From NCBI RefSeq assembly GCF_008087665.1, contig NZ_CP042912.1:3968001-4032000 (forward strand): a stretch of 64,000 nt of DNA, written 5' to 3'. This document shows, piece after piece, positions 53,234 to 62,290 of the stretch. How positions within the stretch are numbered: the first letter of the stretch is position 1; the number at the start of each line of letters is the position of its first letter. Made by a program: the position numbers and the translations under genes. This DNA is from Mariniblastus fucicola (GTDB taxonomy: Bacteria; Planctomycetota; Planctomycetia; Pirellulales; Pirellulaceae). Below the pieces are notes generated by a model that did no database searches, had not been told where the DNA came from, and saw only the letters and a program-made list of their open reading frames with translations.

Positions 53234-54331
53234 GTGAAATCTTCAAAGAAGGGTTTCACCCTTGTTGAATTGCTGGTCGTTATCGCGATCATCGGCATCC
53301 TTATCGGGATGCTCCTTCCAGCTGTTCAGCAGGTCCGTGAAGCCGCCCGCCGCACCGAGTGCATGAACAACATGCGTCAAATCGGTCTGGCGTCACTTAA
53401 CTTCGAGTCAGCTCACATGCACTTCCCGACTGCGGGTACGTGCACCAACGCTTGGGCATCAACAGCCACCAATAATTGGGGCGGCCCAAACCGTGCTCAC
53501 AGTGGTCGCGAAAACTGGAGCCATTTTTGGCAAATCCTGCCGTTCATCGAGCAGAACAACATGATCCAGCACCGTACTAACTTCAACTGGGGTGGTAACG
53601 GCATCGACGTTCGTAACCTCAAGGGTGTTGGAATGTCAATTCCTTTCTACGCTTGCCCGTCTCGTGGCGAACGTAGCAACATCTCACTTGCGGAAGCTCT
53701 TGAAACCATCGTTTGTGATTACGCTGGTTACAACGGCTCGCCTGACTACTACGACGAAATCGGCGATCCAATTGGTAACGTACTCGACGACTTCGATACG
53801 TTCCATTGGGATCCAAACGTTGCTTCACCTGATGGAGAGCGTACCAAGATCAATGTTGGTATCATCGGAAAAGGTGGCCACGGTGGCGACTGGAACTCAG
53901 ATGCTGCAACTATGTTCACCAAGTGGAACGAGATCTCGTTCGGTGCAGTTACCGACGGTTCTTCGAACACAATCATGTACGGTGAAAAGTCAGCTTCGTC
54001 GAAGAACTACACAACAGTCAACCAAGGTGAGCTTTGGCGTCTGAACCAGGAACACCAAGGCTTCTGGGTTGCGTCTAATACACCGACCATGAGAACGTTC
54101 ACCCGTGCTGGTATCGTTCCAGACGGTTCAATGAACTACGAAGGTTTCTTCCTTCGCTCTCTAGACGGCTACCGTGATGACCGTTCATTCGGTTCACCTC
54201 ACCCTGGTACATGTAACTTTGTACTTGGCGATGGTTCTACTCACGCGATTTCAAACGATGCTGACTGGATCATTCTGAACCAGTTCGGTATGCGTGCCGA
54301 CGGATCAGTAATCAATCCTAAAGACTTGTAG
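53234..54331 (+). CDS. DUF1559 prepilin-like protein, probably highly expressed
   Basis: 365 residues from GTG 53234, with AGAGG about 7 bases before it. Leader VKSSKK then [20 protein letters not shown] and [23 protein letters not shown]1559 landmarks near the end: [40 protein letters not shown]. Codon use differs from neighbours: many CGT, GGT, GCT and GTT codons, typical of strongly expressed genes. It has its own promoter-like boxes and a strong terminator, and is followed by a small lipoprotein gene, suggesting an abundant surface component. Function unknown. Confidence 0.93.
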   Translation: MKSSKKGFTLVELLVVIAIIGILIGMLLPAVQQVREAARRTECMNNMRQIGLASLNFESAHMHFPTAGTCTNAWASTATNNWGGPNRAHSGRENWSHFWQILPFIEQNNMIQHRTNFNWGGNGIDVRNLKGVGMSIPFYACPSRGERSNISLAEALETIVCDYAGYNGSPDYYDEIGDPIGNVLDDFDTFHWDPNVASPDGERTKINVGIIGKGGHGGDWNSDAATMFTKWNEISFGAVTDGSSNTIMYGEKSASSKNYTTVNQGELWRLNQEHQGFWVASNTPTMRTFTRAGIVPDGSMNYEGFFLRSLDGYRDDRSFGSPHPGTCNFVLGDGSTHAISNDADWIILNQFGMRADGSVINPKDL

Positions 54332-54359
54332 GATTGAGATTACATTTACGAGTTATTAA

Positions 54360-54390
54360 GCCCTGCTCATTCTCTTGAGCAGGGCATTTT
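54360..54390 (+). terminator. Terminator between DUF1559 and lipoprotein genes
   Basis: GCCCTGCTCA (54360-54369) pairs perfectly with TGAGCAGGGC (54376-54385) around TTCTCT, followed by ATTTT. It sits 29 bases after the DUF1559 stop and 17 before the ribosome site of the next gene, so read-through may set the ratio of the two products. Confidence 0.85.
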
Positions 54391-54406
54391 CAGTCAGGAG
54401 TTTTCA

Positions 54407-54904
54407 ATGCTAGTGAAAAAGGTCCCGTTTTTGATCCTCTTACTTTGCGTCTGTGTTTCAGGATGCGGGGATTCAGTTGATAGTCAAATCAGTAACGCGA
54501 CGAAGCACAACATCCGGAAAGTAGCCATCATGTATATGGTTTACTCCTCCGCCAACAAGTTCGTGGGGCCCAAGGACGAAGCTGAGTTCAAAGCGTGGAT
54601 TCAGGGCGATCCATCCCGCAAGGAACGACTGGAAAGATTTGGAATCAATACTGATGAATTCGATTCTTACATGGTAAGCGATCGAACAGGGGATAAGTTC
54701 GAAATACGATGGGGTGTTAAATCAGCACCAATGGCTCCGGCCTACCCGGTTGCTTTCGAGCCGAACGCGGTCGATGGAGTTCGACATGTCGGCATGGCGG
54801 GCGGTGAAACGCGCGAAGTGTCGGACGATGATGAGTACAACGATCTCTGGGAAGGTAAAGTTACACCTGATGATTCAGAGGGTGCCGAGCGTGGCAACAG
54901 CTAA
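54407..54904 (+). CDS. Small lipoprotein behind DUF1559 gene
   Basis: 165 residues. AGGAG lies 7 bases before the ATG. Lipoprotein signal VPFLILLLCVCVSGCGDSVD with lipobox CVSGC. The mature part contains ATKHNIRKVAIMYMVYSSAN and FVGPKDEAEFKAWIQGDPSR, then FEIRWGVKSAPMAPAYPVAF and a short acidic tail. Such lipoproteins are often found directly after DUF1559 genes in planctomycetes, so a joint role at the cell surface is likely; no activity recognised. Confidence 0.82.
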   Translation: MLVKKVPFLILLLCVCVSGCGDSVDSQISNATKHNIRKVAIMYMVYSSANKFVGPKDEAEFKAWIQGDPSRKERLERFGINTDEFDSYMVSDRTGDKFEIRWGVKSAPMAPAYPVAFEPNAVDGVRHVGMAGGETREVSDDDEYNDLWEGKVTPDDSEGAERGNS

Positions 54905-55374
54905 TTGGTCGCCTGGCAACAGGCCTGATGGCGTACATTGCTAGAACGGAGCGACGCGAGTTGCTCTTTGAGCCGCAACTCCTTGTTGGTTATGCCAACA
55001 AGTTTTGCGGCTTTTTACTTTTCCGAGTCCCATTTCCAGTCGCATTCTCAGTACGGTAAAATGTTCGCCTGTCAGCGCGTCGAAATCCCGCCGAACAACT
55101 GGTCAGGGTACAGACATAGAACTGAATTGCAGGACAAACATCCGTAGCGTGAAGCAAACGTCGATGCAACTCACGCGACCAGGAAATTTTTACCCTGTGA
55201 ATTGTTTCGATCAGGTACACAACGTTTTATTGACGTTGGTCATGTCCACTGATTCGCGAAACTCGCATTTAGAGTCGGCGTTTAATACATTGTCGGAGGC
55301 ATAATTGAAAGCCGTCGGCAACCGTTTGAGGCAGCGACCTCAACACGTCACCACCTTTATTAAGGACCATTATT
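54905..55374. other. Intergenic region upstream of the FG-GAP gene
   Basis: About 470 bases. Apart from the terminator at 54971-55017 I see no gene or repeat. AAGGA lies just before the GTG at 55375. Confidence 0.55.
54971..55017 (+). terminator. Terminator after the small lipoprotein gene
   Basis: Two-part stem: AGCCGCAA (54971-54978) with TTGCGGCT (55005-55012), enclosing CTTGTTGG (54982-54989) with CCAACAAG (54995-55002), then a T5 run. A long GC-containing stem plus T-run is typical of a Rho-independent terminator. Confidence 0.88.
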
Positions 55375-58300
55375 GTGACCAGATACACAACAGCTTTGGT
55401 TTTTGGAATTGCCGGGATTGCATTGACGATACTGTCTGGCTGTGGCGACAAGGCTTCTCCGATCAAGAAAGTCGCCAACACATTACCAGCTTCGGACAGC
55501 GGTTACGTGAAAATCTCCGACAACCTGTTCGCACTTCCTCTCAAGAAAACTGATGCGGGAGGAGCTGGCTCAAAAAGGTTCTCGATGCTGAAAAACAGCG
55601 GCGTCGACTTCAAGAACTACATGGAGCGTGACATCACCAATATGCTTCTGGAGACAGGCTCTGGCGTCGCACTGGGAGACTACGACAATGATGGCCTGAT
55701 TGATATTTATCTGACCGGTTCGGATGTCGACAACAAACTCTTCCGCAACCTCGGCAACATGAAGTTCGACGACACGACTTTCAGTGCGAAGGTGGACGGG
55801 CGAATCAAAGACAACAAGATCTGGGCATCGGGTGCTTCATTCTCGGACATCGACAACGATGGAGATCTCGACCTCTACGTATGCAACATGGCCGCACCTG
55901 ATCTTCTTTACATAAATCGGGGAGACGGAACCTTTAAAGAAGAGGGCTTTACGCGAGGCGTTGCGTACAACGGAGCCAGCAAGCAAGCGAACTTTTGCGA
56001 CTATGATCACGATGGCGACATGGATTTCTACCTCGTCACCTACCAGGACATTGTCGAGATTCCGCATCAACTGATCCGGGAAAACGAAGACGGCGAAATC
56101 GAAGTCGTCCCTGGCAAAGAAGAATACGTCACGATCATCGATGGACACGTCGACTACTGGCCCGGCGAACAGGATTTGCTGTACCGCAACGATGGCAGCG
56201 GTAACTTCGAAGAGGTCGCCCGCGACTCAGGGATTGCCGGCTACGACTGCGGGTTGGCCAGTGTCTGGTTCGACTATGACAATGACGGCTGGCAAGATAT
56301 TTATGTCACGAGCGACTTCAAACAGCCCGACCATTTGTATCGCAACAACCATGACGGTACGTTCACCGATGTGCTCCCCGAAACGGTCCGCCGCACGCCG
56401 TGGTATTCGATGGGTGTCGACGCCGGTGACCTGAACAACGACGGACAGTTGGACTTCCTGGTTGCCGACATGGCTGACCAGACGCACTACGGTCAGAAGA
56501 TCAATATGGGAGACATGTCGGACTCAGGATGGTTCCTTACTTACGGGAAACCGAGGCAGTTCATGGTGAATTGCCTGTTCGTCAACGCGGGAGACAAGGA
56601 GTACTTTGAGCTTGCTCGACAAACGGGTCTGGCCAAAACAGACTGGACCTGGAGTGTTCGATTTGCGGATTTGGACCTCGATGGCAATCAGGACGTTTTC
56701 ATCACCAATGGACATGCTCGCGACAACATGAACAGCGACATCGTCAACCGACTGAACGAATTGAAAGCGAAAAAAGGTGGCGAGCCGCTGACGTTTGAGG
56801 AACGAGACAAATTTGGGATCCAGATTCCAGTGCGAGAGGAAACCAACCTGGCTTATGCGAACCGGGGGAACCTTGAGTTCGAAGCGGTCGGGGAAGACTG
56901 GGGCCTGGACTATCACGGCGTGAGTCATTCGGCCGGGTTTGCAGACCTTGATTTGGATGGCGATCTGGATTGCGTTATCAACAACTACTACACGCCTTCG
57001 CTGGTCTATGAAAACAAGACCGCGGATGGTGGCCGTTTGCTGGTCGAGCTTCGCAGTGGGCTGAATAACTTTTACGGCGTCGGTAGCAAAATCGAAATTT
57101 GGCAAGCCGACAATTACCAGCGTCGTGACCTGACGCCGGGCCGCGGCTACCTGACATCCGATCCGATGATGGTTCACTTCGGCGTCGACGAGTCGCAAAA
57201 GATTGATCGTTTGAAAGTCACGTGGCCTGGTTCACGGGTGCAAGAGTTCACCGACCTTGACCCGAACTTTTTGTACCGAGTCATCGATTCTCCAGACAAC
57301 AAACCTGAGTCACCACCGGTTGCGGCAGACACCATGTTCGCGGACGGAACGGAAGCGGCGGGGTTGGACTTTGTCTATAAGGAGTCCGAATTTGACGACT
57401 TCGAGCGAGAACCTTTGCTGCCGTTTCAGCTTTCGAGACTTGGCGCCAGTGTGTCCTGCGGTGATGTCGATGGCGACGGTGTCACAGACATCTTCTGCGG
57501 TAGTGCGGCAGGTCAACCGGCTGCTCTGTTCATGAACCGAAACGGAAAATTTGAAAAGGTCGCTGGCCCATGGGAATCGAAAGCCGTCTGTGAAGACATG
57601 GCTTGCCTGTTCTTTGACGCTGACGGAGACGGCGACACGGATCTTTACGTGACCAGCGGCAGCAACGAATTCGATTTGGAGTCAGAGAACTATCGCGACA
57701 GCCTTTACCGGAATAATGGAGACGGCAGCTTTGAGGACGTCACGGAAAGTTCGCTGCCAGACTTGAGAGACAGCTCCATGAGCGTCGCGGCGGGCGACTT
57801 TGATCGCGATGGAGACCTGGACCTGTTCGTTGGATCGCGTAGCGTTCCCGGGCAATACCCAGTGATGCCTGAGAGTCATTTGCTGATCAATGAAGGCGGC
57901 AAGTTCTCTGTCTCATCGCCCGAGATTGGCGACTTCACAAATGTGGGCTTGGTAAATTCGGCGATCTGGTCTGACTTCAATGACGACGGTTGGTTGGACC
58001 TTATCGTTGCCAGAGAGTGGGGCCCCGTCTCCATCTATCAGAACAACGAAGGCACGTTCTCCAACGAAACCGAAAACCTTGGCCTGGGCGGTCAGTCTGG
58101 CTGGTGGCATGGAATCGTCGCTGCGGATTTGGATGCTGACGGCGACATGGATTACGTCGTCACCAACCAGGGATTGAACACGAAGTATCACGCCACGGCG
58201 GAACATCCTCACCGGCTTTACTTTGAAGATTTTGACAATAATGGCACTCTCGATTTAGTTGAGTCCGAGTACGAAGGCGACATCGAGTATCCGGTGCGAG

Positions 58301-59109
58301 GCCGCAGCTGCAGCTCTCGCTGCATGCCATTCATCGCCGAAAAGTTTCCGAAATTCCATGACTTCTCTTTGGCAACTTTGGATGACATCTACGAAACTGA
58401 TTCGCAGGCCCGTCAACACGTCGAGCTGAACTACCTTGAGTCAGTGATCTTGTGGAACGATGGTGGCAATGGCTTCGAATCCGAAGCACTTCCTTCGATC
58501 GGGCAGATCAGCCCGTCGTTTGGAGTCGTCGTCAAGGACTTCGACGGCGATGGAATTCTCGACATCGTCCTGGCCAACAACTTTTTTGGATCTCAGCCAG
58601 AGACTGGATTCATGGACGGCGGTCTGGGTTTGATGCTGAAGGGAACCGGGACTCGCGATTTCGATCCGCAGTGGCCACGCGACAGCGGCATCGTTGTCAC
58701 GGGCGACGCGAATGGCCTGGTGACTGCCGACTGGGATTCCGATGGCGATGAGGACCTACTGGTTGCAGTTAACGGTGACCAGTTCAAAGTCTTCACCAAT
58801 CAAAGCGATTTCGATGCGACCAAGTTGAGCATCGAAGGTCCGTCAGGAAATGCAGAAGGAATCGGAAGCACGATCAAACTGCACTTCAAGGAAGGCGGAC
58901 AAGTTCAGTCTCATGAGATTTCGGCTGGCGGCGGGTATCTTTCGCAGTCAGCGAATTCGATTCGGGTTCCTTCGAAGCAGCTTGAACGGATCGAGAAAAT
59001 TTCGGTCCGCTGGCCTGACGGAACGTCGACAGAGAAACTGATCAACTCGGAAGGGCCTGAGTCGACTGAGATTAAGTTCAGCTACCAGAGCCAGAGCGAC
59101 GACAAATAG
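55375..59109 (+). CDS. Giant FG-GAP/UnbV (ASPIC) repeat lipoprotein
   Basis: 1244 residues from GTG 55375. Lipobox ILSGC in IAGIALTILSGCGDKASP. The body is made of FG-GAP-like calcium-binding repeats such as ALGDYDNDGLIDIYLTGSDV, SDIDNDGDLDLYVCNMAAPD, ADLDLDGDLDCVINNYYTPS and AAGDFDRDGDLDLFVGSRSV, each with the DxDxDG loop. An ASPIC/UnbV module occurs twice: GVGSKIEIWQ with HFGVDESQKIDRLKVTWPGS near residue 560-625, and GIGSTIKLHFKEGG with IEKISVRWPDGTSTEK at the C-terminus, so the protein looks like two fused copies of the usual 500-700-residue family unit. Predicted surface beta-propeller protein. truB follows after 4 bases. Confidence 0.92.
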   Translation: MTRYTTALVFGIAGIALTILSGCGDKASPIKKVANTLPASDSGYVKISDNLFALPLKKTDAGGAGSKRFSMLKNSGVDFKNYMERDITNMLLETGSGVALGDYDNDGLIDIYLTGSDVDNKLFRNLGNMKFDDTTFSAKVDGRIKDNKIWASGASFSDIDNDGDLDLYVCNMAAPDLLYINRGDGTFKEEGFTRGVAYNGASKQANFCDYDHDGDMDFYLVTYQDIVEIPHQLIRENEDGEIEVVPGKEEYVTIIDGHVDYWPGEQDLLYRNDGSGNFEEVARDSGIAGYDCGLASVWFDYDNDGWQDIYVTSDFKQPDHLYRNNHDGTFTDVLPETVRRTPWYSMGVDAGDLNNDGQLDFLVADMADQTHYGQKINMGDMSDSGWFLTYGKPRQFMVNCLFVNAGDKEYFELARQTGLAKTDWTWSVRFADLDLDGNQDVFITNGHARDNMNSDIVNRLNELKAKKGGEPLTFEERDKFGIQIPVREETNLAYANRGNLEFEAVGEDWGLDYHGVSHSAGFADLDLDGDLDCVINNYYTPSLVYENKTADGGRLLVELRSGLNNFYGVGSKIEIWQADNYQRRDLTPGRGYLTSDPMMVHFGVDESQKIDRLKVTWPGSRVQEFTDLDPNFLYRVIDSPDNKPESPPVAADTMFADGTEAAGLDFVYKESEFDDFEREPLLPFQLSRLGASVSCGDVDGDGVTDIFCGSAAGQPAALFMNRNGKFEKVAGPWESKAVCEDMACLFFDADGDGDTDLYVTSGSNEFDLESENYRDSLYRNNGDGSFEDVTESSLPDLRDSSMSVAAGDFDRDGDLDLFVGSRSVPGQYPVMPESHLLINEGGKFSVSSPEIGDFTNVGLVNSAIWSDFNDDGWLDLIVAREWGPVSIYQNNEGTFSNETENLGLGGQSGWWHGIVAADLDADGDMDYVVTNQGLNTKYHATAEHPHRLYFEDFDNNGTLDLVESEYEGDIEYPVRGRSCSSRCMPFIAEKFPKFHDFSLATLDDIYETDSQARQHVELNYLESVILWNDGGNGFESEALPSIGQISPSFGVVVKDFDGDGILDIVLANNFFGSQPETGFMDGGLGLMLKGTGTRDFDPQWPRDSGIVVTGDANGLVTADWDSDGDEDLLVAVNGDQFKVFTNQSDFDATKLSIEGPSGNAEGIGSTIKLHFKEGGQVQSHEISAGGGYLSQSANSIRVPSKQLERIEKISVRWPDGTSTEKLINSEGPESTEIKFSYQSQSDDK

Positions 59110-59113
59110 GCTT

Positions 59114-60004
59114 ATGACATTTGGCGTCATCAATGTGTTCAAGCCAGGTGGATCGACGTCGCGCGACATTGTGAATCAGGTTCAGCGAGCATGTCCGGGA
59201 AAACTGAAAGCCGGGCATGCCGGAACACTTGATCCTTTGGCAACCGGCGTACTGGTCGTTGCCGTTGGTCCGGCGACGAAGCTGATTCAATACGTTCAGC
59301 ATTTGCGAAAGACCTACGTCGGTCGATTTCGTCTGGGCTTACGTAGTGACACCGAAGACATCACCGGCGAAGTTGTTGCAGTTCCGGATGATCCGCTGAT
59401 TTCAGAATCTGAACTGCAGACCGCATTGCATTCATTCGTTGGAATGATTCAGCAGACCCCGCCGCAGTTCTCGGCGGTCAAAGTTGACGGACAGCGTGCG
59501 TACAAGGCGGCCAGACGCGGCGAAACGCTGGACATCAAAGCCCGACCGGTCGAAGTTTATTCGATTCGTTTGCTTGAGTTCAATTACCCGGATTTCGAAA
59601 TCGAGATTGTGTGCGGGAAAGGCACGTACGTCAGGACTCTTGGCAGAGACATCGCAAAATCCCTTAAGTCGGACACCGTGATGACGACGCTGACCCGAAC
59701 GGCGATTGGAGACTTCAGAATCGAAGACGCTCATCGCCTGAGCGACGTTCCGCAATGCTCATTCGAATCGATGGTCGACGACCCGCTGTCCATGGTTGGA
59801 AGTTTGCCAACCGTTCGATTGGATTCTGTGGAACTTGAAAGACTGCGACACGGCAAACGCCTGAGTTCCGCAAAGTGGCAGCTTCCGGACTCAATTACCG
59901 AAACTGCTGCAACGAATCATGATGGCCAACTCTTGGCAGTGCTCGGACGCAAATCAGAATCGGAATTTGGCAGTAAGATCAACTTTGTGCCTCAGCTCTA
60001 CTGA
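59114..60004 (+). CDS. truB: tRNA pseudouridine(55) synthase
   Basis: 296 residues. Isomerises U55 of the T-loop of tRNAs to pseudouridine. Motifs: GVINVFKPGGSTSRDIVNQV, AGHAGTLDPLATGVLVVAVG with the catalytic Asp in TLDPLATG, KTYVGRFRLGLRSDTEDITG, QTPPQFSAVKVDGQRAYKAA and IVCGKGTYVRTLGRDIAKSL. Full length. It begins 4 bases after the FG-GAP gene, so expression may depend on that transcript. Confidence 0.96.
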   Translation: MTFGVINVFKPGGSTSRDIVNQVQRACPGKLKAGHAGTLDPLATGVLVVAVGPATKLIQYVQHLRKTYVGRFRLGLRSDTEDITGEVVAVPDDPLISESELQTALHSFVGMIQQTPPQFSAVKVDGQRAYKAARRGETLDIKARPVEVYSIRLLEFNYPDFEIEIVCGKGTYVRTLGRDIAKSLKSDTVMTTLTRTAIGDFRIEDAHRLSDVPQCSFESMVDDPLSMVGSLPTVRLDSVELERLRHGKRLSSAKWQLPDSITETAATNHDGQLLAVLGRKSESEFGSKINFVPQLY

Positions 60005-60039
60005 ACAATGTAGATGCGTAGCGTCCGTAGATGCGGAAC

Positions 60040-61683
60040 TTATTCGAGCTTCGGAAACGTTTTCAGTATCGAGATCAACCGCTCGTTGGACATATCGGAG
60101 TCGTCAACTTCGTATTTCAGGACGCGTAAGTTCTGCATTCCCGCGAGCTGCTCCAGTTGCGAAACGGATACCTTGCCATCATTGAAATAAATCTCTTCGA
60201 CATTTGGCAAATCGCGAATCGAAGCAAACGCTTCCAGCGAAAGCCAGCTCGGATCTTCGAACGTCAAATACTTTATCCTCGTGTTGCCCGCGAACGCCTT
60301 GATCCCCGATCCATTCATCGTCGAATCCGCCGAGACGCACAAATTGACCAGGTTTCTCATTTCGCTCGCGGACTCAAACGCGGCGTCCGTCAAACGCGGC
60401 AGATCCGTCGCGATCAGTTTCTCAACAGATGAATCCTTCAGTTTCTCGATCGCAACATCTTCCAGCCAAAGGTTACCTCCGATGTTCAGCACCTTGAGCT
60501 TTTTCAACTGGCAAAGCAATTCCAGTCCCTCGTTCCGAATCCGAGTCTCTGCGATGTAAAGTTCTTCCAGCTGTTCAAATTTTGCCAGAACCTCAAAGTC
60601 TGGCGAATCAATTTTGCGACATTCGTTGAGGCTGAGCTTCTTACAGCCTTGAGACTTTGACAGCGCATCGATCCCGCGACCGGAAACTCGCTTACATCCC
60701 GGCAGCCAGATCATTTCAAGGGAATCGATGCCAGCGAGCAACTGCAGGTGCTGGTCGTTGATCGAAGTCTCCGGACAACTCAGCGTTTTGAGCTTTTGGA
60801 GCGACGCCAGGCATTCGAAACCTTTCCCCAGCACCGCGTGATTTCGATACATGCGGAGATGCTCGAGTGACGTGAATCGCTTGAGCTCTGACAGTCCGAG
60901 GTCGTCGATCTTCAAAGCATCCGACAGGTTGAGCTCGACCAGTTCTTCCGGGAACTGAAATTCCGCGAAGGTCTCACCTGTAATCATTTCGCAATCTTCG
61001 AGGATCAGTTTTTTCAGATTCGGCAGCGATCCCAACTCGCTCAGCCCCTCATCAGTGATGGCAGTGTTGGTAAGATCCACGGACTCCAACGACTTAATTC
61101 TGCCAAGGTCCCTGGCGGCTGAATCATTGATCGAGGAGGAGTTGAATAATTTGACTGACTTCAGATTTCGACACTCGACCAGAGGAGCAAACGACATAGC
61201 TTCGTCCGGCACCACCACCAGGTTTTCCAGCCTGCGAATCCTGACGACCTCGTGCAAACTGGTGATCTCGCTGCATTCGTGAATCTCAACGGTTTCGAGG
61301 ACGGGAGCTTCTGCCAGCATCTCCAACGTTGAACTTGTGGCGTAACGGGAATTCTTGAGCCCAAACTTTTTCAGATTCATGAGCTTGCGGATTCCCCCCA
61401 TATTTCCGTCCTCGAAGTAGTATCGTGAATCGATCGTGACGGACTCAAGCATGGGAAACACCTCCAGCTGTCCCATCAGGAAACCGGCTGGAAAGTCCTC
61501 GATAATCAACTCGGTGACAAATCCTTCGTCGCTGTAGATCAGCTCGTTGCCACGTTCCTTTTTCAGCTGCTCCGCGGCTTTCCAGGCAATGTTGGAAAGC
61601 TGCCCAGTTGCGTCAGCGTGGGGCATCAGCACCAGAAACAAGGCGAATACGGCAGAAACGAAGTAGTTGCGAGAGATAGTCAT
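60040..61683 (-). CDS. Secreted leucine-rich-repeat protein
   Basis: 547 residues from ATG 61683. Signal sequence NYFVSAVFALFLVLMPHADA. The rest is almost wholly leucine-rich repeats of about 24-26 residues, e.g. LESVDLTNTAITDEGLSELG, LKKLILEDCEMITGETFAEF, LEMIWLPGCKRVSGRGIDAL and LVNLCVSADSTMNGSGIKAF. The repeats resemble the cysteine-containing LRR type. Likely a binding protein outside the cytoplasm; ligand unknown. Converges on truB. Confidence 0.88.
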   Translation of the reverse strand: MTISRNYFVSAVFALFLVLMPHADATGQLSNIAWKAAEQLKKERGNELIYSDEGFVTELIIEDFPAGFLMGQLEVFPMLESVTIDSRYYFEDGNMGGIRKLMNLKKFGLKNSRYATSSTLEMLAEAPVLETVEIHECSEITSLHEVVRIRRLENLVVVPDEAMSFAPLVECRNLKSVKLFNSSSINDSAARDLGRIKSLESVDLTNTAITDEGLSELGSLPNLKKLILEDCEMITGETFAEFQFPEELVELNLSDALKIDDLGLSELKRFTSLEHLRMYRNHAVLGKGFECLASLQKLKTLSCPETSINDQHLQLLAGIDSLEMIWLPGCKRVSGRGIDALSKSQGCKKLSLNECRKIDSPDFEVLAKFEQLEELYIAETRIRNEGLELLCQLKKLKVLNIGGNLWLEDVAIEKLKDSSVEKLIATDLPRLTDAAFESASEMRNLVNLCVSADSTMNGSGIKAFAGNTRIKYLTFEDPSWLSLEAFASIRDLPNVEEIYFNDGKVSVSQLEQLAGMQNLRVLKYEVDDSDMSNERLISILKTFPKLE

Positions 61684-61899
61684 TCCAGATACTGTTGGCG
61701 AATTCGGCGACCGGTTCGTTGTTGCGTTGTCGGTAAGGTCGAACCTCGGTGCATCGTCCAAGTTGAAACCTGGCGTTAGCAGGTCGATTTGACCAGAAAT
61801 TCGCAAGGTGCAACTGGGGTCGCCCCAAATGTCGGTTCTCGACGCGGCACTAGAGTATAATGAAACTTTGATTCAAACTCACCCGGAGTCTTCTGTCGC

Positions 61900-62190
61900 G
61901 TGTTTTTTCGAGACCTACTTGTTGCTTGTGTCGCTGCTGGTTTAGGCTTGTCCATGATACAAGTGGCATTGATCAATCGAGGTTGGTGGTTTGACAGCTT
62001 TTTGATTCGACAGATCGAATCAACTCGCGGTCGACAGGCAGCCAGAAAAGCATTGGGCTTTGGCGGTGCCGCAATGATTTTGATTGGGGCATGGACCATG
62101 TTTGGCCCATGGTTGAAATCTGGAAACGGCGAATCCTCCGTCCCATATCCGCCAACGACTGAGCTGCAGAATCAGCAGCTTGCCAGTTAG
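61900..62190 (+). CDS. Small two-helix membrane protein
   Basis: 96 residues from GTG 61900. Two hydrophobic segments, LLVACVAAGLGLSMIQVALI and GFGGAAMILIGAWTMFGPW, joined by a basic loop (RQIESTRGRQAARKA), with a short polar C-terminus. No family recognised. It precedes the phosphatase gene by 100 bases. Confidence 0.55.
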   Translation: MFFRDLLVACVAAGLGLSMIQVALINRGWWFDSFLIRQIESTRGRQAARKALGFGGAAMILIGAWTMFGPWLKSGNGESSVPYPPTTELQNQQLAS

Positions 62191-62290
62191 TACATTACGC
62201 GTGGAAAGTTTTGGTATCCATGCGTAGAATTAGCTTACAAGGTTCACACGTTTTACTTTTCATAGACATTTTCGCTTCAATGGTGCATTG

